Shown here piece by piece: positions 53,261 through 63,588 of a DNA stretch of 64,000 nt; the first letter of the stretch is position 1, and each line of letters starts with the position of its first letter. The DNA is from Metallyticus violacea. Lineage: Eukaryota > Arthropoda > Insecta > Mantodea > Metallyticidae. The notes beneath the pieces were generated by a model. It was not told where the DNA came from. It saw nothing but the letters and a program-made list of their open reading frames with translations, and searched no databases. The translations under genes and the position numbers were made by a program. The stretch is from contig CM060833.1 of assembly GCA_030762175.1 (NCBI GenBank), forward strand, positions 1,738,501-1,802,500, written 5' to 3'.

Positions 53261-54080
53261 GTAAGTAAATGAAGTTGGTGTGAACAAGTTGATTACATTA
53301 ATGTAGGTTATATTACCACTCCATTGTCTAAGGTCATAAGTACAATTTAATTAATGTAAAATAACCCTTAAATTCCTTTTACACTCGCACCTGAATTGTT
53401 TTCCTGACAGTTTTGGGGATGTCAGCAACAAAGTCAGTCAATGTTTCCACCAATAAATCTTGTTAATGGAAAAATGTTACCAAGGAAAGTGAAATGAATG
53501 CTTGCTGACTACTGCGGACTAGGGAACCTCTAGAACTTGACTAAAAGAAGCAAAGAGAAAACATTTAATCCAGATAAGTGATCACAAATATATAATAAAT
53601 GACATCAATTAGATTTTCATAGAAAATATTTATTGAAATTGTCCTTAATTTATTCCTAAATTGGAGCCAATCTAGCTTTGTTGTTATCATATTCATATTC
53701 AGCATAGCGCACTCCTTAAGAAAAGTGAGATTTCATTCATAATGGAAACAAAATGTCAAACTTTATTATCCAGTGTTATTTGCTGATGTTTTGTATGTGT
53801 TTCTGTAAATGGGATGTCAATTATTGTGTGTACCAAGCTGTTAAACACAGCATATTTGTGTGGGATGGGATTATGACCAATTTTTTAATGTAATTTTCTG
53901 TATTTGACTCTTTTCTATATATTCCACAGCTGTATTTTAACAAAATACACTGCTGCTGTCATTGTGAGAGAGCACTGTCCAATAACATTAATAACACTTG
54001 CAGTAAATGAAAAGTTTTGCTAACGTGTTTGTTCATAGTGGGTTTTAAGACTGCTGATTCCCAAACAAAAGGACATATGC
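53261..54080. other. Unassigned sequence
   Basis: About 800 bp. The first 90 bp repeat a PLE terminal phrase (ACCACTCCATTGTC at about 53310). The rest has no recognised signal. May include the decayed N-terminal half of the mariner copy that follows. Confidence 0.4.
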
Positions 54081-54720
54081 ATGCAGATTTGCATGTTGTT
54101 GAAGATATTACAGGAATATGCAGAGTTTCTTTCAAAGGTAATCACTGCTGATGAAACTTGGCTACATGATCTCAGTCCTGAGAGTAAACAGGAAAGCTCT
54201 GTGATCATCACCAGTACCAAAAGAAGCAAAAGTGGTTGCTCTGCTGGGAAAGTTATGGTCATCTCATTTTTCGATATTCAAGGAATGGTTAACCGGCATG
54301 TACCTATGAACAGAACTTTAATTGTTAATACTAGAGGTGTACTGAAAACTCTGCAAGATCACATCACAAGCAAAAGGCTACATTTCAGGGCAATTAGCTA
54401 TGATAAACAAGACTACACTTTACAAATGTCAGAAAAATCCATCTTGATGTGTGTCCCTCACCCTCCCCATAGTCCACATATTTGCCCTATGTGACCTTTT
54501 CTTCTTCCCCTAATTGAAGAAAAACCTTTATAGGAGGCATTTTCCATAATCAAAAGCCGTGTTGAAGACTGTGGAATTGATTCTGAAGGACCTGCCAAAA
54601 AAGTTTTTGAAGACTGGCAGACATGCTGGGAGAGGTGCATGCATCCAATGGGATTATTTTGAGAAAGATAAAAATTATGAGGATTAGTAAAGGTATGTTG
54701 TCAAAAAATATATATGATAT
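54081..54720 (+). pseudogene. Mariner transposase, catalytic half
   Basis: Open frame 54081-54494: FLSKVITADETWLHDLSPES (first catalytic Asp, DETW), SAGKVMVISFFDIQGMVNRH (for SAGKVMxxxFWD), RGVLKTLQDHITSKRL, ILMCVPHPPHSPHICPM (PPYSPDLAPSD; third Asp lost). It continues, shifted, with CGIDSEGPAKKVFEDWQTCW and ERCMHPMGLF. Full N-terminal domain not seen. Dead. Confidence 0.78.
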
Positions 54721-55004
54721 TCTCTATTGAACAGCTCTTGTATATGGGGCATAAATCTTCATTAACACCTCTTGGAAATTTGCTGCCTTGCAAAGAAGCT
54801 GTGGAATAGCTAGGACAGAGCCAATGAACCTCTTCTCCAGGTGCGTGCACATCCTTTTTACTCTACACCATACTATGGCCTTTAACAAACTATCTGCATT
54901 TACAGGATACGTGCTTATGCCCAGCCAATGCATTGCACACAAAATTTACTCTTGAGGTAGTTGTTTTTTTGTATCTGGAATTTTTCACAGTGAAATATAT
55001 TATA

Positions 55005-55295
55005 ATATGACAAATTATTGTTACGAAATCACTCAAATTTCACTAATTTTGTTCCACTTATTTGGACATGTTTCAAAGGCGACTGTTGTTACCTTATCAA
55101 TAAGTAACTCCCAAACAACAGTTACCTCATCAATAAGTTCGTTAGAGCCACATAGCGACATCTTAAAACCACACTGGGAAGTGGCTAGTGGGACCAAGCT
55201 GAAGATGGAGGCAATCGCCTTTGAAACATGTCCAAGTAAGTGGAACAAAATTAGTGAAATTTGAGTGATTTCGTAACAATAATTTGTCATATTAC
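55005..55295. mobile_element. Head-to-head PLE 3' ends without coding part
   Basis: The minus half-terminus (55004-55085, TTGTTACGAAATCACTCAAA to GACATGTTTCAAAGGCGA) faces a plus terminus (55175-55290) with a repeated ACTCCCAAACAACAGTTACC spacer. The minus half keeps only the GAAACATGTC side of the ribozyme. Confidence 0.8.
55185..55250 (+). ncRNA. Hammerhead ribozyme core
   Basis: CTGAAGA at 55199-55205. Stem II AGGC (55209-55212) with GCCT (55217-55220). GAAA at 55223-55226. Stem III with loop AU, GUC and predicted cleavage after C55232. Nearly identical to 52856-52889. Confidence 0.6.
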
Positions 55296-55864
55296 TCTTG
55301 AGGTGTTTATGCATAATTTCTTTGTGTTTGGGACTACTATTGAATTTATAATGTATTTGGCTGTTGTCTTGCTAACATAAAATTTCTCTTTAAAAACAAA
55401 AGTCACTGAATTTGAAGGTAAGGTGATGAGTCTAATAATTTCCTCATCACTATCACTGCTACTATTAAGAGTTCAAGATCAATAATAATTTAAATCAGCG
55501 ATATATTATCAATATCAGATGCAGAATTACCTGTAATATCTGCAATGACATTTTACAACTTATAAAAGTATGTCAAGAGCGAATGACATATTTTCTATTT
55601 CATAAAACTGTAGACAGTATAATGTTTGACAAATTTGTCAAATTTTTAACTGTCAGATTATAAGTTATTGAAATAAAAACTTGTTAATGGCCACAATAAA
55701 TTTGTAAAATTGTCACACAATTTCCTGTTACATGTCACCTATAAAAGTATAACATTTATGAAACAGTCTATGATAAGCATTGGTTGTTTTACATGCATGA
55801 ACAAAATGCCTTGGGAGTTCCAGAAAATCTATCAAAAGAACCTTACCATCTGACAAGAGTTTTT
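55296..55864. other. Unassigned sequence with possible MITE
   Basis: ATTTCATAAAACTGTAGAC (about 55598) and its near reverse complement ATTTATGAAACAGTCTATG (about 55753) bound a 170-bp AT-rich stretch with TTTGACAAATTTGTCAAA in the middle. Could be a short DNA-transposon derivative; similar phrases occur at 44692 and 57268. Confidence 0.35.
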
Positions 55865-56310
55865 TTTTATAGGAGTTGATTTCCATCTTTTACTCTACTC
55901 AGGAGTATTGTGGTGTACCAATGTTTCAATGCAGAATCATTCCTCCTTGATCTCTGTATTGAGACAACAGTCTCTGACACACTCCCACATTTGACCCTCA
56001 GAGAGACTATAAGGAACCTATCTTGCTGAGCCTCTTTGGTAATCCAGGTTATTAGAAATGATAGACTGAACACTTCCATAGCTAATCCCAACCACAGTGA
56101 TTCAGTAATTGTCAAATATCAATCACGATTGAAAAGCTTCCATGTTTCTTTCCATTGTGCTCACCTGAGGTCAAGAGCTTCTTGCCCTTCTGTGAAACTG
56201 CCATGACACTCATAAACTGGTGTCTTATCCTCAAAATGTGTCATTAATCTCTCAAGTAAAAACTTGATGATGAATCTTGCTTGGACATGGTGCTACTGAC
56301 AAACAAATGG
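55865..56310 (-). pseudogene. Mariner N-terminal fragment
   Basis: Minus strand: ARFIIKFLLERLMTHFEDKT, PVYECHGSFTEGQEALDL (first helix-turn-helix, VFEWHKRFxxGRE), then VGISYGSVQSIISNNLDYQR (second helix-turn-helix) in shifted frames, and QMWECVRDCC. The catalytic domain is absent. Resembles SETMAR-type mariners. Confidence 0.65.
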
Positions 56311-56774
56311 CTGTTTGAGACAAACCAGTTTCCTCCCTACTCCTGAAACCCCCATGCCTAACTTATCAAAGGCACGATTCACTGCAGTAAAATAAAATTC
56401 TAATTTATATTCATTTGATTCACTCTCATAATATGTCCAAATGATTGGTAAAGAAATTTGGAACTGTGAAAAATTTAGACAGCTTGCACATTATATAATT
56501 CTATGAACTACTGAATAACATTAGCAACAAAAAAAATCTAAGATTATCTTATCTCTGCGTCAAGTCTTTTTATACCATATTTACCTGTATATAAGATTAC
56601 CAATAGCCACTTACACAGTTGAAAATAAAACTATGATAGCCAATAACATTATGTAGCTTAAAGAATAACTTTAATTAAAATGCAAGCACAAGTTGCTTTT
56701 AAGTCTGTAAAGAAGTAATGCCAATAGGAAAAAAGTGTAAAGAATCATGTGAGCGTTTGGTGGTATTACAGTTT
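56311..56774. other. Unassigned sequence
   Basis: About 460 bp of AT-rich DNA between a mariner and a pogo-like fragment. No signal recognised. Confidence 0.4.
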
Positions 56775-57262
56775 CCAACAAGTTCCCATAGACACTATAA
56801 TGCAAACTTTAAATTAATGATTATAAATGAAGCAGAGAACACAAATACTGTGTGACAGAAAGAAAATTTGGCATATCCGAAGCAAACACTCATAAGCAGC
56901 ATCAAATGAAAGAAACTTTAAAGAGTGCCAATTCATTTCAAAAATCTTTAAGGAGCCCTAAGAAGGGAAGGCTTAATGATTTGGAGCAGCAAGTTATTTA
57001 GTATGTGCTTAATAAACAAAATTAAGTCTCTCTCATCACATGAGGAATTATAAGAATGAAAAAGCTTGAGTTGAAGCTGCAACTTTCCTGTACCTTCAAA
57101 GCTAGTACGGTCTGGTGCATGAGAATGATGATGAAAGCAGGGATTTCATTATGGTGTAGAACAATGCTAGCACAGCATCTTCTTGCACCATATGCTGAAA
57201 AATTTGTTACATTTCAGTGCCATGTCACAAACTTAGAAAAGAACATGACGTGCTCAATCTGG
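56775..57262 (+). pseudogene. Pogo/Tigger-like transposase, N-terminal DNA-binding part
   Basis: Reading in shifting frames: HRHYNANFKLMIINEAENTN (CENP-B-type helix-turn-helix), FGISEANxHxxHQMKETL, KKGRLNDLEQQVIxYVLNKQ, LELATTFHVPNFKASSGWC (GWxxRFxxRxGLSLRxxTTLAQxLP pattern: FKASTVWCMRMMMKAGISLW CRTMLAQHLL) and EKFVTFQCHVTNL. It stops before the DDE domain, at the edge of GGGGCCTGTTCCATAAAA. Confidence 0.7.
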
Positions 57263-58039
57263 GGGCCTGTTCCATAAAAATTGACAATTTGACAAGCAAT
57301 AGTTTTATAATTCAATAACTTGACAATTTTCTGTTTCACAAACATGAGAAATTTATAAAATTGTCACAACAAGCTTGTCATATTCTCTTTCATAAAAATG
57401 TTAGTGTAACTGATAAAAAGTGACAATCGGTTAGAAATATTTTGACATATTACCTTTATTAATATAATAATGTCACATACAATTTTGACAAACTAAAATA
57501 TTTGTAAAATTGTCAAATTCAACAGGAGAATGTTTACCTGTCATAACATGTGTGGCAGTGATGCACAATATGTGATATGATAATTTTAAACTAAATGCAA
57601 TATATGATAATGTTTGCAAATACACATACAATAAGTTTTATTTTATTTTTTAAATTTATATTGGAAATAAGCAATTATTATACTTTCTTCAATGCTCCTG
57701 TAGCTTATCTAACATTTATTTTGTAGCTAAGTTAATACTGTCGTCCAAGCTAACTCATTGTGTTGTTTGTTTACATTTATTATAAAATATGTAGTAAGAT
57801 GATGGAGATCATTAATTTAATATGCATTACAGTGGAACGCCGATCTATCATTTTCCCAGATGTATCATTCAATTTATCCGGTATTAAAACGTTTCACCTT
57901 GTATCTTATATAAATAAAACCCACATTCATCGTTCCTGGAAGAATCATCTTCCTGCTTATTCATTCAAAAAGTTTAGTCCCAAAAAATTCTATCCTTGAA
58001 TGATCATTTTTAAACTGGAATAGTAAAGCAGAGATCGTC
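57263..58039. other. Region between two pogo fragments, with a transposon-end-like motif
   Basis: Begins with CCTGTTCCATAAAAATTGAC and several TTGACAA/TTGTCA words (possible MITE). CAGTGGAACGCCGATCTATC at 57831-57850 resembles the pogo/Tigger terminal repeat (CAGTGGAACCCCGATyATCC), suggesting a second, nested pogo-type terminus. An open frame at 57760-57999 runs through it and is not a recognised protein. Confidence 0.45.
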
Positions 58040-58498
58040 ACATGTACAGATTTCGTGTCATGCTTGATCAGAGAAAGTGTGACTGGGAACTCTCCGTAGT
58101 TGCCCTGCTTTTAGAGCTGCAGGATGATGATAGCCGATAGGAAGAACGGGCCAGAGTTGCCACTGCCATCAGTTTTGACACCTATGAGGCAGTGGCAAAG
58201 ACTTCATGTGTGGCATTCAGTGTTGGTGAAATGTATGACAAAGTGGAAGGAGTTGCAAGTGTTTTTCATATGGGGGAGGGGAGTGAGGAAGAGGGGGAAG
58301 ATAATGCAACAGCCGAAGCACAATGTTTGCTGAAGCTCTGAGAGCATATGAAACTGCACGGGCATATTCTATGCACATAACAATGACAGTATGGACAGTG
58401 AGCTACAATGCGTTGAATGTGGAAAATTCATTTTGCATGAAAAGAAAAGCAGCAAAGAAGCAAATGTCAATTAGCAACCCTTTTAAAAGAAAGTGACA
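58040..58498 (+). pseudogene. Pogo/Tigger-like transposase, C-terminal tail
   Basis: In shifting frames: GEMYDKVEGVASVFHMGEGS, EGEDNATAEAQCLLKL, EHMKLHGHILC and LKRKAAKKQMSISNPFKRK, the last matching the usual end of pogo/jerky-type transposases (LKRKxAKQTSITDFFKKK). Together with 56775-57262 it brackets a missing DDE domain. Confidence 0.6.
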
Positions 58499-58512
58499 AA
58501 CATTTTGATTTT

Positions 58513-58806
58513 TGCTGATTTGTTTTATTTATGGACGCTCTTTAAGTTCTCAGGTCATCAGCATCACATTCAATTCAGGGCATGAAATGACCAATAAATT
58601 TTGCTTAGAGACCTTTGCTTTCAGGCTTGAGGTTCTTTTATATGCTGTAAATTTACGACATGGCACACTTGGCTTTACTTCCCTTCCAAAGGAATCAATC
58701 ATACTTAGGATTTTTACGTCTGAAAAAAATTTATCCTTTGCAGGGACTGAACGTGCGATCTTGGATCTACGAGGCAAGTATGGGTACCTCTAGACTACTA
58801 GGACAG
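58513..58806 (-). mobile_element. tRNA-derived SINE, family 1, with target-site duplication
   Basis: Minus-strand head TGTCCTAGTAGTCTAGAGGT (box A decayed), body and TAAATAAAACAAAT tail. The flanks AAAGTGACAAACAT (about 58491) and AAAGTGTCAAATAT (about 58813) look like a 14-bp target-site duplication with two changes. It inserted at the end of the pogo fragment. Confidence 0.85.
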
Positions 58807-58861
58807 ACAACAAAGTGTCAAATATGTACACTGTAACATGTAAAATTGACACAAAATATAG

Positions 58862-59018
58862 TTAATGGATATCATTGTATGATTAGTTGAACTACACACT
58901 CTTAAAGCTTCACTTACTTTTTATAAATTTATAAAAAATTTTATAAAAAATTTATAAAAAGTAAGTGAAGCTTTAAGAGTGTGTAGTTCAAATAATCATA
59001 CAATGATATCCATTAATA
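58862..59018. repeat. Large palindrome of PLE termini
   Basis: Arms of about 75 bp (58862-58936 and 58944-59018) are near-perfect reverse complements: TAATGGATATCATTGTATGA, GAACTACACACTCTTAAAGC, TTCACTTACTTTTTATAAAT. The arm matches the 3' end of PLE F (30395-30450). No ribozyme core is left; the two terminal repeats are fused head to head. Confidence 0.9.
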
Positions 59019-59371
59019 TGATTGGCTTCACTGTGTTTAAGTTCCAATTTTACATTTAAGTTACAAAATATAGTGTTTGCTTATATACTGGCTTTATTTG
59101 TTTTTGAATATGATTTATGCCATTACTGTATCTATAGTTTTACTGTTTTGTTTCATATGTGTAGTGGTACACAAAGTTGGTTTTTCTTTATGAAAACTAA
59201 CCATTTGCTGAGAGATTTGCACTCTGAGTCAACACTTGGCCTTCTTTGGCAATGCCTCCATTGTTTACACTTGTTTTGTTTCAGGTGCTTAGTAGTGCAT
59301 AAAGTTAACTGATCTCAAAATAAACAAACCAAACTTTGCACTATGGAAATTTGCACTATGAGTCAACACTT

Positions 59372-59672
59372 CTTTTTTTTTGATTGATTTATTTATGGAC
59401 GCTCTTTAACATCTCAAGTCATCAGTATCCCATTCAACTAAGGGCGTGAAACGGCTGTAAGGGCTGACAAATTTTGCTCAGAGGCCTATCTTTCAGGCTT
59501 GATGGATCTTTTCGTAAATGTACGACACAGGACCCATGACTTTACTTCCCTTCCGAAGGAAGTCATACTTACGATTTTTACGCCCGAAAAAATCCATCTA
59601 TCCTGGCCGGGTTCGAACCCGCGATTTTGAGTATAGGAGGCAAGTATGGTAACCACTACACCACTAGACTGA
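59372..59672 (-). mobile_element. tRNA-derived SINE, family 1, with target-site duplication
   Basis: Minus-strand head CAGTCTAGTGGTGTAGTGG (box A), GCGGGTTCGAACCC (box B), body and AAATAAATCAATC tail plus poly-A. Flanks GTCAACACTTC (left) and GTCAACAGTTG (right) suggest a target-site duplication. The body carries a short tandem duplication (GGGCTGACAAA near 59460). Confidence 0.88.
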
Positions 59673-59689
59673 CGTCAACAGTTGTGATA

Positions 59690-59965
59690 TCTATTAAATG
59701 TAAAATACATATCCCCCTGAAATGGCCAGAGGTTCACCAATTTCAGACACCTTTAAACCAATGATCCTCCAGAACCATGTCGTGCACCTTATTGAGAATT
59801 TCTGATGTAATGAAAGACTTTGGCGGTTAGCTGTGTGGATCATTTTCCAAGATTTCACGGCTGTTGTCCACTTGGAAATGGTTGAAAATGATGGCATAGA
59901 GTTCCCTAGTGTATATGTCATATCTGTTTGAATTTCTGTTCCAGTCATATCTTCTTCGCCAAGTA
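59690..59965 (-). pseudogene. Mariner N-terminal fragment
   Basis: Minus frame 59948-59694: SMPSFSTISKWTTAVKSW (second half of the first helix-turn-helix, APSxSTVxxWxxxFKRG) and, partly shifted, RLKVSEIGEPLAISGGYVFYI (LTLREIAExLGISxGxVxxIL). No catalytic domain. Confidence 0.65.
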
Positions 59966-60344
59966 CTTAATATCCCCACTATTACTGATGTATGCTATTA
60001 TCAGCAAATTCCAAGAAATTTAGCTATTGGAGTTGCACTCATGGAAAGATTTTTTAAAAAATTTCATCAAATCTAATCAATCCTACCTACTATGCACTGA
60101 AAATGATAATGAAAAAAAAATGTATATGTGTGTCTATTAACACGCTAACAGCTGTAATGTTTGTTTCTTCTCAACAAAACTCAGCACATGATGATCAGTT
60201 AACAAAAGATTCATTGAGCTCATTAACTAGTAAAATTGGATTATTGGGGCGGAGGTTAACCTAAAGCAAAAATTTCAAAAAATGTTTTAATGGCCGCAAT
60301 TTTTGTTTTTTCTCAATGAAACTCGGCATAAACAATTAGCGAAC

Positions 60345-60480
60345 TATATTCTTAATTAGCAAGCGAGTCAATTTAATGCTCTTATGCTGCACTTACCATT
60401 GAATTATACAGAACATGTTTCACACATCATAGCTGTGAGTCAAGTGCTGGATTCATTGTTGGTTGGGTGGACTTGGTGTA
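60345..60480 (-). mobile_element. PLE K terminus, inverted copy
   Basis: The minus-strand reading matches 61920-62055: ACAGCTATGATGTGTGAAAC (hammerhead with stem II deleted), ATGTTCTGTATAATTCAATG, TAAGAGCATTAAATTGACTC. Placed 5' of element K in inverted orientation. Confidence 0.7.
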
Positions 60481-60499
60481 GCTCTCAGTCAGTCAGAAT

Positions 60500-61616
60500 A
60501 TCTTCAGGATCAATGGTGAATTTCATAAAGAAGCAGGTTTAGCTTTGGGAAACCTGCTAGCATCTTTTCTGGCTGATTTATATATATGCATAGTTTAGAT
60601 ATGTACATCGCCAAATCATTTCAATACATTTTTAAAGTCTGGCACAGAAACTTGGATGATATCTTTGTGGTGGTTAATAAGAAATACTTGGATGATGCTT
60701 TGAAATTGCTAAACCTACAAAATAGGGAAATTATATTCACTTCTGAAACAGAACAAGACAATGCGATTCCTTTCCTTAACTTAAAGATTATAAGGAAAGA
60801 AATAATTTGAAATTTGGAACATACAGAAAGGATATGCAGACTGAAAATTACATAAAGGCAAGTGGTTACAATCCCAAAGCACACAAACATGCAATTCTCA
60901 ACAGCTGAGCACATAGTCTCATTAACATACCCATGAATGAGTTTGAATACAGCAAAGAGTACCTCATATAACACAAACAGCAAAACCAATGGATACAACC
61001 AAGAAATTTTAGACAAGAAAATTCAAACAATAGAACAAGTTAAAAGAGATTACAACATTGACAGCAAAAAAAGAAACAACTCACAAGAAACTTAACATCC
61101 TTAGGCCATCAAAAAAATCCAGAAAATACTCGGGAGAGTTTGGGATTACTTTGTCCCCAGTGAACAAATTTAGTTAAAATGATCTGCTCAATTCCAGTGA
61201 TAATGATAGAATACCAGATGAGTTGAAGCTAGGAATATATAAAATCAACAGTTCAGAATGTAACAGATAGAATACCAAATGAGTTGCAGCTAGGAATATA
61301 TAAAATCAACAGTTCAGAATGTAACAAAGTATTGGCAAAACAAAGAAAAGCATTGGAATTATGCTAAAGGAACACCGGAGAAATATCAGGTACAACAGAT
61401 AGAAAAATCAGTGGTTGCACATCACTTTTGGAGAGAGAAACATGATATAAAAATGGAAGCCAAATTATTGAAATTTATATATAGACTTTTGGAGCTGGCA
61501 ATATGGAAAAAAAAATTTATAAAAAGATATGAAGATAAGGTTATGAACGTCAAGATCTCAACAGAAGACAAATTAATTCAAAAGTTCATAAAAATGTTCA
61601 TGAGAGCCACCAAGTT
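60500..61616 (+). pseudogene. Penelope-like element K: RT, thumb, endonuclease
   Basis: Begins at motif B (GEFHKEAGLALGNLLASFLA), then open frame 60586-60810 with WHRNLDDIFVVVNKK (motif C; YVDD became NLDD), EIIFTSETEQDNAIPFLNLK and, shifted, FGTYRKDMQTENYIKASGYN. The thumb and a broken GIY-YIG follow (LGIYKINSSECN, duplicated at 61223-61322), and frame 61411-61659 with VVAHHFWREKHDIKMEAKLL. A SINE cuts it at 61617. Confidence 0.75.
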
Positions 61617-61903
61617 CGTCATTCCTGGTGGTGTAGTGGTAACCATAGTGGCCTGCTAAACCTAAGATCCCAGGTTCAAACCCGGCCAGAATCAATGGAT
61701 TTTTTGGGCGTAAAAATCCTAAGTACGGCTTCCTTCTGAAGGGAAGTAAAGCCGTGGGTTCCGTGTTATACATTTACGGCACAAAAAAGAACCTCAGGCC
61801 TAAAAAAAGAGGCCCCTGAGCAAAATTTGTCGGCCGTTTCACACCCTGAATAGAATAGGACGCTGATGACCTGATATGTTAAAGAGCATCCATAAATAAA
61901 GCA
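61617..61903 (+). mobile_element. tRNA-derived SINE, family 1, full length
   Basis: ATTCCTGGTGGTGTAGTGG (box A), CAGGTTCAAACCCGGCCAGA (box B with one change), body GGGAAGTAAAGCCGTGGGTT, TTACGGCACAAAAAAGAACC, tail GAGCATCCATAAATAAAG. Nested in PLE K between the endonuclease and the terminus. Confidence 0.9.
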
Positions 61904-61909
61904 AACAGC

Positions 61910-62055
61910 ATATAAATAAACACCATCCAACTACCAATTTGGCAGTCGACACATAGCTGGTGATGTGGACAAAGGCCACATTGAGAAACATGTTCTACAT
62001 AATTCAATGGTAAGTGGAGCATAAGAGTATTAAATTGACTCACTAGCTAATTTAG
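61910..62055 (+). mobile_element. PLE K 3' end with damaged hammerhead
   Basis: CTGGTGA near 61960, stem II TGTGG/CCACA well formed, GAGAAACATGTTC. Core base A6 is G, so cleavage is doubtful. Ends ATTAAATTGACTCACTAGCT, matching the inverted copy at 60345. Confidence 0.7.
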
Positions 62056-62652
62056 AATATTTTAATAGCTTCACTGTAATAGTTCCATAAAGAAATTAAT
62101 TTTAAATTTAATTGTCAAGCAATTCATCAAATCAAAAACCAAAAAAACAAAATTGGGGCATTATAGGGCTTGTTAATCTAAGATGATGCTACACACACAT
62201 ACACACACAGGATTAGGTATTTATAGTGCCATGGCCATTTTACTCTCAAATGAAGAGGAAAGTAAAAAAATGCTTCAGACAAAATTTGAAGTGCTCTTTA
62301 GGAAGACACAAGATAACGGACCTTTACTCCTCCTTGAACTGTCATTCTCAAGGTCATTTCAGGGTCAATTTTTTTCTTCCAAATGGAATGGTTTATTTTT
62401 TCCCCCAGGAATGGAAAGAGCACTCAATTTTCAGTATATAAGTTCTAGTACCTCTATTAGCTTGGGGGATAGATGATGAGATATTGCACAAATAAGACAG
62501 CAAATGTTTTTCGCTAACTTTCACTTTACTGGCATCAATTTACGTACACTACAGTACAAATAATTACACAACATAACAAACAATTTCAATTCAGTAAATG
62601 CTTGAAAGTATCATTAACTTGATGCATTTCCGAAAACACGTGTTTTAAAAGA
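62056..62652. other. Unassigned sequence
   Basis: Two overlapping plus-strand frames (62183-62476 and 62226-62441) show no recognised family. A TIR for the mariner element to the right was sought here without success. Confidence 0.4.
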
Positions 62653-63588
62653 TCAATAAATGCATCTCAACATTTCTTCGTTGATTCTTGCACAGACATT
62701 CCTAATTTGTTCACATAGTTTACCAGGTGTAGTTGGTACTTCTTCATAAACTTTATGTTTAATGTATCCCCATAAGAAAAAGTTTGGAGAAGTGAGATCA
62801 GGGTAATGGGCAGGGCAATGGACAGGTGCTATGCATCCTATCCATTGACCAGGATACTCCCTGCTTAATATTTTTCGAGTTACAGCTAAGTAATGAGATG
62901 GATAACCATCATGTTGATACCATATTGCAGCCTGGTCCACAAGGGGCAAGCCTTCAAGCAACACTGTAAGTTCTTGGTCTAAAAAGTTTCTGTATTTCTG
63001 CCCATTAAGTTTACTTTCAATGAAGTATGGTCCAATTATATGGAATCTCAAAATGCCACACAAAATGTTCAGATGATGCTCTACTTCCCATAATCATCTT
63101 GGATTTTCCACTGCCCTATAATGCACATTTTATCAGAAAATTAAATGTTGGAAAAATTACAGTTTTGAATTTAAGTATAGCTCGCTGACAAAATTCAACA
63201 CCTTTCATCCTCATGAATGGCTTGGTGTAGGCTAATGTGATATGGATGGTATTTGTGGTGCTGAAGTATTCGAAGAACATTCCTTTGAGAGATTCCGGAA
63301 TCATGTTCCAGTTGACGGGAACTAGCTTGAGGATTAGCAGTAATGTTGCTAATACAGCCACTTCCAAATTTTCCCCAGTAGCACTTCTCATTCGATGTGT
63401 TTTCTTGGTGTAACACCTCCTGTTTGAAAGAGTAAGTTTGCAAGTTGTTAAAACTTTCTAACAAATGGCTGCCTCCTCTCAGGATATCAATCTCTGTGTA
63501 AGTTGCAAGCTGCTCTAGCGTTCTTATGAGCTTTGCTATAAATGTAAACCATGTTGATTCTCTCATTGATTGTGTATGGAACATCCAT
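62653..63588 (-). pseudogene. Mariner-superfamily transposase (nearly complete, frameshifted)
   Basis: ATG at 63588 opens MDVPYTINERINMVYIYSKA (N-terminal helix-turn-helix). A frameshift follows, then ITANPQASSRQLEHDSGISQ, RNVLRILQHHKYHPYHISLH (second helix-turn-helix), FCQRAILKF, a decayed first-Asp region, VENPRxLxEVEHH, MCGILRFHIIGPYFIESKLN, LNGQKYRNFLDQELTVLLEG, IWYQHDGYPSHYLAV (second Asp), GQWIGCIAPVHCPAHYPDLT and SPNFFLWGYIKHKVYEE (third Asp replaced by Asn). Stop at 62653-62655. Same broad group as 42882-44190 but a different family. Confidence 0.82.
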
